DNA of 64,000 nucleotides. Source: Lentzea aerocolonigenes (GTDB lineage Bacteria; Actinomycetota; Actinomycetes; Mycobacteriales; Pseudonocardiaceae). The first letter of the stretch is position 1; each line of letters opens with the position of its first letter. A program made the position numbers and the translations under genes. Below the pieces are notes generated by a model that saw only the letters and a list, made by a program, of their open reading frames with translations, was not told the DNA's origin and did not search any database. Location: the NCBI RefSeq assembly GCF_000974445.1, contig NZ_BBOJ01000036.1, positions 1-64,000 of the forward strand. The letters are read 5' to 3'. Positions 53,099 through 61,166 of the stretch are shown piece by piece.

Positions 53099-53590
53099 TC
53101 AGAGGGACTTCTGCAGCGCCGCGTCCTTGTCTAGTACGAGCTGCTCGAGTTCCGCCTGGAAACGGGCCATGCGCTCCTGCAGCGCCGGGTCGCCGGACGC
53201 CAGCATCCGGACGGCCAGGAGACCGGCGTTGCGGGCGCCACCCACTGAGACGGTCGCCACCGGGACGCCCGCGGGCATCTGCACGATCGAGAGCAACGAG
53301 TCCATGCCGTCGAGGTACTTCAGCGGCACCGGCACGCCGATGACCGGGAGCACGGTGGCGGAGGCGACCATGCCCGGCAGGTGAGCGGCGCCGCCCGCGC
53401 CCGCGATGATCACCCGCAGGCCGCGCGAGGCGGCGGACTCGGCGTAGTCGATCATGCGCTTCGGGGTGCGGTGCGCGGAGACGACGCTGACCTCGTACGC
53501 CACGTCGAACTCGGCGAGGGCTTCGGCCGCGGCCTTCATCACCGGCCAGTCCGAGTCGCTGCCCATGATCACGCCAACCTGCACAGTCAC
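53099..53590 (-). CDS. purE: N5-carboxyaminoimidazole ribonucleotide mutase
   Basis: A 163-residue class I PurE, moving the carboxyl of N5-CAIR to C4 in purine synthesis. VGVIMGSDSDWPVMKAAAEAL, VVSAHRTPKRM, IAGAGGAAHLPGMVAS and PVPLKYLDGMDSLLSIVQMP are family signatures. GTG 53590 overlaps the purK TGA as GTGA; GTG 53584 is another possibility. Confidence 0.97.
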   Translation of the reverse strand: MTVQVGVIMGSDSDWPVMKAAAEALAEFDVAYEVSVVSAHRTPKRMIDYAESAASRGLRVIIAGAGGAAHLPGMVASATVLPVIGVPVPLKYLDGMDSLLSIVQMPAGVPVATVSVGGARNAGLLAVRMLASGDPALQERMARFQAELEQLVLDKDAALQKSL

Positions 53591-54774
53591 TCCGAGCTCC
53601 CGTGAATGTCGTATCCGTCTGACCAAACGCCGGTGGACAGGAAGTCCGCGGCCAAGCGAGCACGCTCACGCACCGACGTCATGTCGTTGCCGAGGAACGT
53701 CACGTGCCCGACCTTCCGGCCCGGCCGTTCCTCCTTGCCGTACAGGTGCACGTGCGCGTCCGGGAACCGGGCGAACAGGTGGTGCACGCGCTCGTCCGGG
53801 CCCATCGCCGGAGGCTCGGAGGCACCCAGCACGTTCGCCATCACCACGGCCGGCGCCATCAGGTCGGTGCGGCCCAGCGGGTAGTCGAGGACGGCCCGCA
53901 GGTGCTGCTCGAACTGGGACGTGCGCGCGCCCTCGATCGACCAGTGGCCCGAGTTGTGCGGACGCATCGCGAGCTCGTTCACGACCACGCCGTCCGCGGT
54001 CTCGAACAGCTCGACGGCCAGCACGCCCACCACGCCCAGCGCGTCGGCGACCTTCAGGGCCAGCTCCTGGGCCGCAGCACCGTCCAGCCCCGGAGCAGGC
54101 GCGAGGACCTCGACGCAGATGCCCTCGGACTGCACGGTCTCGACGACCGGCCACGCCGCGCCCTGGCCGAACGGCGAGCGCGCCACCACGGCCGCGAGCT
54201 CGCGGCGCATCGGCACGCACTGCTCGACCATCAGCGGCGTCCCGGCCTCCAGCAGCTCCGGCACGACCAGCTCGGCGCTGTGCGGCTGGTTCAGCATCCA
54301 CACGCCGCGGCCGTCGTACCCGCCGCGGATCGCCTTCAGCACGCACGGCCAGCCGTGCTCGGCGCCGAAGCGGAGCACGTCGCGGACGTCGTGCACCTCG
54401 GCGAACGGCGGCACCGGCAGGCCCAGCTCGGCCAGGCGCACGCGCATCTTCAGCTTGTCCTGCGCGTACTGCAGCGCGTCCGGGCCGGGGTGCACCTTCA
54501 CGCCCTCGGCCACCAGCGCGCGCAGGTGCTCGGACGGCACGTGCTCGTGGTCGAACGTGACGACCTCGCAGCCCTTCGCGAACGCGCGCAACGCGTCCAG
54601 GTCGGTGTGCGTGCCGAGCACCACGTCCCGCGCGACGAGGGCGGCGGGGTCGTTCTCGGAGACGGCGAGCACGCGCAGCGACTGACCGAGCGGGATCGCG
54701 GCCTGGTGCGTCATGCGGGCGAGCTGCCCGCCGCCGATCATTCCGACGACGGGGAGACGGGTACGGGAGTCCAC
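53587..54774 (-). CDS. purK: N5-carboxyaminoimidazole ribonucleotide synthetase
   Basis: A 395-residue ATP-grasp enzyme that carboxylates AIR with bicarbonate and ATP. VVGMIGGGQLARMTHQAAI starts the fold; FDHEHVPSEHL, VLKAIRGGYDGRGVWML and NELAMRPHNSGHWSIEGARTSQFEQHLRA are typical. It precedes and overlaps purE, and its first 37 bases overlap a regulator remnant on the same strand. Confidence 0.97.
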   Translation of the reverse strand: MDSRTRLPVVGMIGGGQLARMTHQAAIPLGQSLRVLAVSENDPAALVARDVVLGTHTDLDALRAFAKGCEVVTFDHEHVPSEHLRALVAEGVKVHPGPDALQYAQDKLKMRVRLAELGLPVPPFAEVHDVRDVLRFGAEHGWPCVLKAIRGGYDGRGVWMLNQPHSAELVVPELLEAGTPLMVEQCVPMRRELAAVVARSPFGQGAAWPVVETVQSEGICVEVLAPAPGLDGAAAQELALKVADALGVVGVLAVELFETADGVVVNELAMRPHNSGHWSIEGARTSQFEQHLRAVLDYPLGRTDLMAPAVVMANVLGASEPPAMGPDERVHHLFARFPDAHVHLYGKEERPGRKVGHVTFLGNDMTSVRERARLAADFLSTGVWSDGYDIHGSSE

Positions 54775-54950
54775 GGTTCAGGCATCCTACCTGCGGCTTC
54801 TCCGGCACTCACGAGCAGAGCCAGCCGCCGCGCGGTGACGCTGCCCTCGGGTGCGACGTGGATCACGAGTCGCTGGTCGTGCTCGGGTGCGCCGAGCACC
54901 TCGCAGTCGAACTCCAGCAGCCCCGCCACCGGGTGCCGCACCTGCTGAAC
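54738..54950 (-). pseudogene. 3' fragment of an MmyB-type XRE regulator
   Basis: A minus-strand frame ending at 54738 encodes VRHPVAGLLEFDCEVLGAPE and VIHVAPEGSVTARRLALLVS, the C-terminal ligand-domain signature of MmyB-like helix-turn-helix regulators (RxHPxVGxLxLxxE, then PGSPSxxAL). Only about 65 of the usual 270-280 residues remain; upstream similarity stops at an inverted repeat (54941-54981). Confidence 0.65.
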
Positions 54951-54983
54951 GGCCTCACCCCCAGGGAGACCGTTCAGCAGGCG

Positions 54984-55091
54984 TTCGACCCGTGGCACGG
55001 AATCGTGTCGACGACCCGCGCGCAACAGGTGCTCGGGTTCCGCCCGCACTACCCCTCGGCGTGGGCGGCGGCGGTGTCCGGCGTGCTCTGA
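54984..55091 (+). pseudogene. 3' fragment of an NAD-dependent epimerase/oxidoreductase
   Basis: A plus-strand frame ending at 55091 encodes FDPWHGIVSTTRAQQVLGFR and PHYPSAWAAAVSGVL, resembling the C-terminus of extended-SDR epimerases (xxTTRAxxxLGFRPxYPS). About 36 residues remain. It overlaps the end of the ABC permease gene on the other strand by 43 bases. Confidence 0.55.
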
Positions 55092-56011
55092 ACGGGTGCC
55101 GGAGCGGAATCAGGCGCGGGATCAGGCGCGGGTTCGGTCCTGATGCGACGGTGGGAGCGCGACGGCTTCCACCCTCCGCCGCGCCGGAGCAAGCGGAACG
55201 TCACGTAGAACAGCCCGGCGGCCATCAGCGCGAACAACCCGAACTCCATGAACTGGAAGAGTCCGAGCCGCCCGATCGGCTGGTAGTCGACGTACGTTCC
55301 GATGGCGGCCTTCGAGCTGCGCATGCAGGTACCGACGTTGGGCATCTTCGCGCACTGCTCGGTCACGTCCACCGGGTCGAGATCGGGCCCGATGAACCCG
55401 CCACCGAGATCCGTCGAGGCTCCCGGCACGTCCGGGGTGTTCTCCCAGCGGGCGATCTCGCGCCTCGCCGGCAGGTAGTGGTCGCGCACGAACGCGGCCA
55501 CCACGGCGCGGACGACGACGTAGGCCACCAGCGTCGCCGCCATCGCCGTCACCACGTGCCGGGACAGCAGGCCGATGAGCAGGCCGAGCGCGAAACCAAA
55601 GATCGCGTAGCCGGCCTGCACGACCGGGCTCCCCTCGAACGCCGCCCACGACTGCTGCCTGCCGATGAACCCGCCGCCGAACCCGATCACCCCGCCCAGC
55701 ACCACGGCCAGCGCGCCCAGCAGCAGAGCCTTGCCGCGCACCCACTGCACCGGGGTGACGTCCTGGCCCCACGCCACGAAGTAGGTGCGCTCCTCGAGTT
55801 CCCTGGCGATCAGCGGGGCACCCCAGAACACGCCGATCACACCGCCGAACGCGACCTGCACGGCGAGCCCGTAGAAGCCCGCCAGCAGCATCGAGCCCAC
55901 CGGCCCGCCCTCCGTCGAGACGAGGACGAACGCCGCGACCAGCGCGAGGACCGAGGTACCGATGATCATCCACCGGTGCTGACGCCAGGTCAGCCACACG
56001 AACGCGCTCAC
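55049..56011 (-). CDS. ABC transporter permease
   Basis: A 320-residue membrane protein with about six helices. It starts VSAFVWLTWRQHRWMIIGTSVLALVAAF, a common opening in actinomycete ABC-2-like permeases (LTWRQHR), has a large outside loop near 185-255 with two Cys, and ends in a cytoplasmic Pro/Ala-rich tail. GTG 56011 overlaps the ATPase stop (GTGA). With the ATPase it forms an exporter under GntR control; substrate unknown, possibly an antimicrobial. The tail lies over an epimerase fragment and may be recently altered. Confidence 0.88.
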   Translation of the reverse strand: MSAFVWLTWRQHRWMIIGTSVLALVAAFVLVSTEGGPVGSMLLAGFYGLAVQVAFGGVIGVFWGAPLIARELEERTYFVAWGQDVTPVQWVRGKALLLGALAVVLGGVIGFGGGFIGRQQSWAAFEGSPVVQAGYAIFGFALGLLIGLLSRHVVTAMAATLVAYVVVRAVVAAFVRDHYLPARREIARWENTPDVPGASTDLGGGFIGPDLDPVDVTEQCAKMPNVGTCMRSSKAAIGTYVDYQPIGRLGLFQFMEFGLFALMAAGLFYVTFRLLRRGGGWKPSRSHRRIRTEPAPDPAPDSAPAPVQSTPDTAAAHAEG

Positions 56012-56802
56012 GCCACACGCTCCAGGTGCGCCACGACCAGCTCCTCCAGCGTCACGTACCGCGCGGTCCACGGTTCGTCGACCTGCGTGCCGCCGGAACG
56101 CACCAGGAACTGCGACTGCGACTGACTGTGCTTCGCCAGCACCACGGGTCCTTCCACGGGCGGTTCCGGGTCACGCGGACCGGTGTAGAGAACGTGTTCT
56201 TCCAGCAGCTCGTCGGTGTCGCCGTCCACCAGGAGCCGTCCGCCGGAGAGCAGCAGCAACCGGTCCGCGACGCCGCCGATCTCCGCGACGACGTGCGTGG
56301 AGAAGATCAACGTCATCCCGTTGTCGCTGACCTCGGTCAGCAACTCCCGCATGACCTTCCTGCGCGCGAGCGGGTCCAGTTCGGACATCGGCTCGTCCAG
56401 CAGCAGCACGTCGGGACGGGATCCCAGGGCCAACGCGAGCGTCACGTGCGTGCGCTGGCCACCGGACAGGTCGCCGACCTGGAGCTTGCGCGGCACCTTG
56501 AACCTGGTGAGCCAGTCGTCGGCGCGCTTGTGGTCCCAGATGGTGTTCATGCGGCGGCCGAACTCCAGGACGTCCGGCACCTCGAAGTTCTTGTACATCG
56601 GCTTGTGCTGGGGCACGTACGCCACGCGACCGGCGATCGACGTGTGTCCCGACCGCGGTGGCAGGTGCCCGGCCAGCACGTTCAGCAGCGTCGACTTGCC
56701 GGAGCCGTTGGCGCCGACCAGGGCCGTGACGCTGCCCGGCGGCAGTTCGAAGGAGACGTCTCGCACCGCCCACTTCGACACTTCGGCCGCGACCACGCTC
56801 AT
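56008..56802 (-). CDS. ABC transporter ATP-binding protein
   Basis: A 264-residue ATPase. Walker A GANGSGKST at 30-38, Q-loop VPQHKPMYKNF, signature LSGGQ at 112-116, Walker B VLLLDEPMSELDPLARR and the switch His in FSTHVVAEI at 170. It powers the permease encoded next. ATG 56802 overlaps the GntR stop (ATGA). C-terminal 60 residues form a regulatory tail without known motifs. Confidence 0.95.
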   Translation of the reverse strand: MSVVAAEVSKWAVRDVSFELPPGSVTALVGANGSGKSTLLNVLAGHLPPRSGHTSIAGRVAYVPQHKPMYKNFEVPDVLEFGRRMNTIWDHKRADDWLTRFKVPRKLQVGDLSGGQRTHVTLALALGSRPDVLLLDEPMSELDPLARRKVMRELLTEVSDNGMTLIFSTHVVAEIGGVADRLLLLSGGRLLVDGDTDELLEEHVLYTGPRDPEPPVEGPVVLAKHSQSQSQFLVRSGGTQVDEPWTARYVTLEELVVAHLERVA

Positions 56803-57185
56803 TGCGCTCCCCCACTCAGCCCTTCGCGCAGCAGCGCGAAGATGTCCTCGTCCTCCAACCCGGCGGAGCGTGCTTCGGCGATCCACGCGGCGAGCTTGGC
56901 GCGCAGCGGGTCCAGGTCCTCGGGGACGGCGGACCCCAAGGAGGCCTTGACGAACGTGCCGGAGCCCTGGCGCGCCTCGACGAGCCCCGCGAGCTCGAGC
57001 TCGCGGTAGGCCTTCAGCACGGTGTTCGCGTTCACCCCGCTGGTCGCGACGACGTCGCGGACCGTCGGCAGCCGATCGCCCGGCTGCAACCAGCCGAGCC
57101 TCAGAGCCTCCCTGACCTGCTGACTGAGCTGCAGGTACGCCGGAAAACCACTGCCGCGGTCGACGTGGAACTCGACCACACACAC
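56799..57185 (-). CDS. GntR-family regulator, YtrA type
   Basis: A 128-residue GntR protein: FHVDRGSGFPAYLQLSQQVREALRLGWLQPGDRLPTVRDVVATSGVNANTVLKAYRELELAGLVEARQGSGTFV, followed by a short helical tail and no effector domain, which defines the YtrA group. Such proteins repress an ABC exporter operon until cell-envelope stress. First gene of the GntR-ATPase-permease operon. GTG 57185 follows GGGGAG. Confidence 0.93.
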   Translation of the reverse strand: MCVVEFHVDRGSGFPAYLQLSQQVREALRLGWLQPGDRLPTVRDVVATSGVNANTVLKAYRELELAGLVEARQGSGTFVKASLGSAVPEDLDPLRAKLAAWIAEARSAGLEDEDIFALLREGLSGGAQ

Positions 57186-57195
57186 TCCCCAGATT

Positions 57196-57221
57196 GTTCT
57201 AGTGAACTAAGACAATAGAAC
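57196..57221. promoter_or_regulatory. Probable GntR/YtrA operator
   Basis: GTTCTA (57196-57201) and TAGAAC (57216-57221) form an inverted repeat; inside lies TAGTGAACTA, itself a TAGT/ACTA dyad (57200-57209). The site is 10 to 36 bases upstream of the regulator start. Confidence 0.6.
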
Positions 57222-57243
57222 ACTTGTCCACATCTGAAAAGTC

Positions 57244-57290
57244 ACGCGGGAGCCCTACGTACCGTTCTGCGGTACGTAGGGCTCCCGCGT
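57244..57290 (-). terminator. 21-base-pair hairpin terminator
   Basis: Perfect 21-base-pair stem (57244-57264 with 57270-57290) and loop TTCTG, 44 bases after the stop of the GGDEF-like gene on the minus strand. It also separates that gene from the GntR operon promoter. Confidence 0.85.
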
Positions 57291-57333
57291 GCAGTGGGGG
57301 AACGGGGAGGGAGCGGGCGCGGGACAGGGGGAG

Positions 57334-58101
57334 TCAGCGCCCGAGCGAGGTGAGGAGGGCGCACGCCTCGGCGTGCGTGTCGGGGAGGCGTTCGGTCCAG
57401 ACCTTCGCGGGGCCGGTCGGCCGGACGTTGGGGTCGTCCGCCAGGCGGTCTGCCGCCAGGACGCGCAGGTTGGAGACGCGGCGTGCGAGGGTTTCGTCGC
57501 GACGCACCAGGACAGCGGCCACACACGGACCCAGGCTCGCCAGCGTCTCGCCGCCGTCGAAGACCGTGCGCAACGCGTCGGACACGAGCGTCATCGCGAC
57601 GACGCGCGACCAGCCGGACGCCCGGTGCACGTCGAGGCGCAGCAGCACGACGGCGTAGTCGAGCGGCGCGACGGGCGTCTCCCGGTACACCTCGCCCAGC
57701 CGTGTCCGCAGGTAAGCGGCTGTCGCCAGCCCGGTCAGAGGATCCTCGGCCGCGCAGTCGCCGGCCTGCTTCGTCACCACGTCCGCCCATCCCAGCGCTG
57801 TCATGCGCACCATCCGCGAAGGGAGCGCGTCGACGTTCGGCGACACGATGTGCGACGCGTCGGTCAGCACCGCGTGCAGCGCGGCCAGGTCCAGCAGCGT
57901 CTCGCTGAGGCCGGCACCAGCCTCGGCACGAGCGCGGCCCAGCCGGACCAGCGCGTCGCCGGGGTCGGTGTTCTCCAGCATCGCCGCGCACACCTCGTCG
58001 ACCTCGGCGAGCGGCCAGTCTGCGGGGAACGCCCAGCCGGCAGCCATGGTGGCGGTCCGCCACCTCGACTTCAGCAGGCGTTCCGCTTGTGCGACACCCA
58101 C
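57334..58101 (-). CDS. Degenerate GGDEF-like protein
   Basis: A 255-residue soluble protein. The first half is helical (about 1-110). DPLTGLATAAYLRTRLGEVY at about 119-138 is the start of a GGDEF (diguanylate cyclase) domain, but no GG[DE]EF motif is present: the matching region reads as a strand with LASLGPCVAAVLVRRDETL. Catalysis is unlikely; it may bind a nucleotide or act as a scaffold. Divergent from the sigma factor gene, with 139 bases between. Confidence 0.7.
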   Translation of the reverse strand: MGVAQAERLLKSRWRTATMAAGWAFPADWPLAEVDEVCAAMLENTDPGDALVRLGRARAEAGAGLSETLLDLAALHAVLTDASHIVSPNVDALPSRMVRMTALGWADVVTKQAGDCAAEDPLTGLATAAYLRTRLGEVYRETPVAPLDYAVVLLRLDVHRASGWSRVVAMTLVSDALRTVFDGGETLASLGPCVAAVLVRRDETLARRVSNLRVLAADRLADDPNVRPTGPAKVWTERLPDTHAEACALLTSLGR

Positions 58102-58240
58102 CCGGTCTCCCTTCAGCTCTCCCGATTCCAGGTGGGAAACGCACTAGCCGAAGGTTCATGACGCAACCCGCGCGGGGGATTCAGATGACTGTTCGTGGCG
58201 CCGTAGGTCACACTGAGCGCCGCGAGGAGGGACACGAGAC

Positions 58241-60454
58241 TTGGCGACCGTTCCTGCAGACGTCCAGGGGCCCAGCGACGCGGAACTGATCGAGTCCGTG
58301 CGCGAAGGGACCATCGACGCCTACGGCCAGTTGTACGAACGGCACGTCTCGGCGGCCTACAACCTCGCCCGCCAGTTGGCCCGCTCGCAGGCCGAGGCCG
58401 ACGACCTCGTGTCGGAGGCGTTCGCGAAGGTCCTGGACACGCTGCGGGCCGGTCGCGGGCCCGACTCGGCGTTTCGCGCGTACCTGCTCACGGCGCTTCG
58501 GCACACCGCCTACGACAAGACCCGGCGGGACAAGAAGGTCGACCTCACCGAGGACATGACCGACGTCGCGCCGCCCGTGGCGTTCAGCGACACCGCGGTG
58601 GCCGGGCTGGAGCGGTCCATGGCCGCCCGCGCGTTCGCCGCGTTGCCGGAGCGCTGGCAGATGGTCCTCTGGCACACCGAGATCGAGGGTCAGTCGCCCG
58701 CCGAGGTCGCCCCGCTGCTCGGGCTGACGGCCAACGGCGTGTCCGCGCTCGCCTACCGCGCCCGCGAGGGCCTCAAGCAGCAGTACCTGCAGATGCACCT
58801 GGCCGACACCGACGCGGAACGGTGCCGGGCGACCGTCGACCGGCTCGGGGCCTGGACGCGCGCGGGTCTGTCCAAGCGCGAGGCGACCCAGGTCGAGACG
58901 CACCTCGACGAGTGCGGGCGGTGCCGGGCCCTGGCCGCGGAGCTCGCGGACGTCAACGGCGCGTTGCGGATCTTCGTCGCCCCGCTGGTGCTGGGTGTGG
59001 GCGCCACGACGTACCTGGTGGCGGCGGGTACGACCACGGCCGTCGTCGGCGCCGGAGCGGCTGCCGGTGGCGCGGGCGCGGTCGGTGCCTCGATTCCCCG
59101 GCAACTCGTCACCGTCGGTGGTTCCGCCGCCGCCGTGGCCGCGGCCGTGGTGATCGCGCTGACCGCGGGCGGCAGCGACCAGCAGACGCCGGCCGTGCAG
59201 GCCATCGAACCGCCTCCACCAGCGGTGACACAGGTCCAGCCGAAGCCGCCCTCGCCGCAGCCACCGCCTCCGCCGGCACCGGCGGTCCCCTCGCCGACTC
59301 CGAGTCCGAGCCCGAGTCCGAGCCCGTCGCCGCCTTCACCGGCACCCGCGCCACCTGCTCCCTCCCCGGCTCCGACACCGACGCCCGCGCCGCCGTCGCT
59401 CACGCCGACCACGCCGAGCGGGTTCACGCTCACGCCCGGCGAGGCGCCCAAGGACTTCCCGATCACCGTCCGGAACACCGGCGGCTCCGCGGCCCCGCCC
59501 GCGACCATGTCGCTGAACCTGCCACCGGGCGTGCTGTCGACCGGCGGGCCTGCGTCGTTCGCCGCGCGCCTGCTGCAACCCGACGGATCAGCCGACCAGA
59601 CCGTGAACTGCCCGGCGGGCGGCGGCACGATCACCTGCTCGACACCGCAGGGCATCGCGCCCGGCGGGCAGGCGACGTTCCTGTTCCGGCTCCAGGCCAC
59701 ACCCGACGCCCAGCCGGGCACGATCACCGGCACGATCAGCGCGGGGGCGTCGATCTCGGTCAACGTCAGCGTCGCCGTCGACGTGCCTCCGATCAACGAC
59801 GACATCGAGCTCACCGTCTCGACGTGGCACGAGATCTACTGGGACCCGCGCGTGGACGTGCAGGTCCGCAACAAGGGCCCGCGCGGCGGCACGCTGAAGC
59901 TGGACGTGTCGTCGTCGGAGAACATCGTGGTGTTCACGCCGTGCCGCGAGTGCTCGCGGACGGACAAGAACTCGATCCACTGCGTCACCGACCTGGACAA
60001 GGGCGGCCAGTTCCGGATGTCCGTGTGGGCGTTCGGACTGCCGCACCGGGGCGGGACGATCACCGTCACGGCGACGCTGGGCAACGCGACGAAGACCGTG
60101 ACCGTGCCGGTGAAGCTGCACCCGGACCACCCGCCGGTCGTGGACCCGGTGAAACCGCCGGACCCCACCACGACGACCGTGCCGCCGACGACGACCACGA
60201 CGCCGCCGCCGGTGAAGCCGATCGAGCCGACGAAGCCCGGCACGCCCGTGGTGCCGACCCCGACCGTGCCCACGCCGACGCTGCCGACGGTGCTCCCGCC
60301 GTCGACCACCGTGCCGACGCCGACGGTGCCGCCGTCGACGCCAGTGCCGACGGCTCCTCCGCCGACCTCCGAACCGTGCCAGCCGTGGCCCGGCTTGCGC
60401 CCGCCGTTGATCCCGGATCTGCTGGGGTGGCCCTGCGAGCCGGCGCGGAGTTGA
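58241..60454 (+). CDS. ECF sigma factor fused to zinc-finger anti-sigma-like domain, membrane helices and Pro-rich extracellular region
   Basis: A 737-residue protein. Sigma-2 region about 12-88 (DAYGQLYERHVSAAYNLARQ, DLVSEAFAKVLDTL), sigma-4 about 127-180 (LPERWQMVLWHTEIEGQSPAEVAPLLGLT). Then an anti-sigma-type HxxxCxxC, His221, Cys225, Cys228. Hydrophobic stretches follow at about 246-280 and 288-308, a PSPSP tract near 325-400, an Ig/DUF11-like domain (ITVRNTGGSAAPPATMSLNLPPG) and a Pro/Thr tail ending with two Cys. A membrane-held, self-inhibited sigma factor sensing the envelope is inferred. TTG 58241 has GAGGAGGG upstream. Confidence 0.88.
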   Translation: MATVPADVQGPSDAELIESVREGTIDAYGQLYERHVSAAYNLARQLARSQAEADDLVSEAFAKVLDTLRAGRGPDSAFRAYLLTALRHTAYDKTRRDKKVDLTEDMTDVAPPVAFSDTAVAGLERSMAARAFAALPERWQMVLWHTEIEGQSPAEVAPLLGLTANGVSALAYRAREGLKQQYLQMHLADTDAERCRATVDRLGAWTRAGLSKREATQVETHLDECGRCRALAAELADVNGALRIFVAPLVLGVGATTYLVAAGTTTAVVGAGAAAGGAGAVGASIPRQLVTVGGSAAAVAAAVVIALTAGGSDQQTPAVQAIEPPPPAVTQVQPKPPSPQPPPPPAPAVPSPTPSPSPSPSPSPPSPAPAPPAPSPAPTPTPAPPSLTPTTPSGFTLTPGEAPKDFPITVRNTGGSAAPPATMSLNLPPGVLSTGGPASFAARLLQPDGSADQTVNCPAGGGTITCSTPQGIAPGGQATFLFRLQATPDAQPGTITGTISAGASISVNVSVAVDVPPINDDIELTVSTWHEIYWDPRVDVQVRNKGPRGGTLKLDVSSSENIVVFTPCRECSRTDKNSIHCVTDLDKGGQFRMSVWAFGLPHRGGTITVTATLGNATKTVTVPVKLHPDHPPVVDPVKPPDPTTTTVPPTTTTTPPPVKPIEPTKPGTPVVPTPTVPTPTLPTVLPPSTTVPTPTVPPSTPVPTAPPPTSEPCQPWPGLRPPLIPDLLGWPCEPARS

Positions 60455-60472
60455 TCAAAAGTTGATCTTTCT
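60453..60472 (+). terminator. Short hairpin terminator after the sigma-factor gene
   Basis: GATCAA (60453-60458) pairs with TTGATC (60462-60467), followed by TTTCTT. The stem is short but has a U-rich tail and overlaps the stop codon. Confidence 0.45.
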
Positions 60473-60563
60473 TCGTCACTGAACGTGCAGGTCAGACACC
60501 TCTGAGTGGCGAAAGGTAACACCCGGAGGCAAGCACCGTTATCTTGATCCGTAAGCTGGCGCG

Positions 60564-61166
60564 GTGCTGCCAGTCGTACGCCGTGCCATGAGCCGGTTGC
60601 CAGAACCACTCCAGTTCCTGCTGCACAAGCACCGCGAGATGATCCGGTTCGCAGTGGTCGGCGGCACAACGTTCCTCGTCGACAACGGCGTCTGGTACGC
60701 GCTCAAGCTCACGGTGCTGACGGACAAGGTCGTCACGGCCAAGGTCATCGGCGTGCTGGTGGCGATCATCGCCTCGTACGTGCTGTCCCGCGAATGGTCC
60801 TTCCACACCCGCGGCGGCCGCGAGCGTCACCACGAGGCCGCACTGTTCTTCCTGGTCAGCGGCCTGGGCGTGGCGATCAACATCGTTCCGCTGTGGCTGT
60901 CGCGGCACCTGATCGGTCTCCAGGCCCCGTTCGTCTCGGCGATGACCGAGGAGATCGCGGACTTCGTGTCGGGCTCGATCATCGGCATGCTGCTCGCGAC
61001 CGGCTTCAAGTTCTGGGCGATGCGACGCTGGGTGTTTCCCGACGCCGGCGCTCGTCCGGACCGCCGCGTTCACCCGATCTCCGTAGACTCGTCCCGTGTC
61101 TCTAGCCGAAACAGTGGTCTCCCGGTTTCCGGAGCCGATCCGGTCGATCGCGCTGAAGCATCGTGA
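60564..61166 (+). CDS. GtrA-family membrane protein
   Basis: A 200-residue protein whose first 155 residues form a four-helix GtrA domain: LHKHREMIRFAVVGGTTFLVDNGVWYAL, SYVLSREWSFHTRGGRERHHEAALFFLVSG and a helix ending FKFWAMRRWVFPDAG. GtrA-like proteins are thought to flip or handle lipid-linked sugars. The last 40 residues have no family match and overlap the next gene by 71 bases in another frame. GTG 60564 has no ribosome site, but TAAGCT lies 5 bases before it, suggesting a leaderless start. Confidence 0.9.
   Translation: MLPVVRRAMSRLPEPLQFLLHKHREMIRFAVVGGTTFLVDNGVWYALKLTVLTDKVVTAKVIGVLVAIIASYVLSREWSFHTRGGRERHHEAALFFLVSGLGVAINIVPLWLSRHLIGLQAPFVSAMTEEIADFVSGSIIGMLLATGFKFWAMRRWVFPDAGARPDRRVHPISVDSSRVSSRNSGLPVSGADPVDRAEAS
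61084..61089 (+). promoter_or_regulatory. -10 box for a leaderless GtrA transcript
   Basis: TAGACT ends 6 bases before GTG 61096, the expected distance if transcription starts at the start codon itself. No ribosome site is present. Confidence 0.45.
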
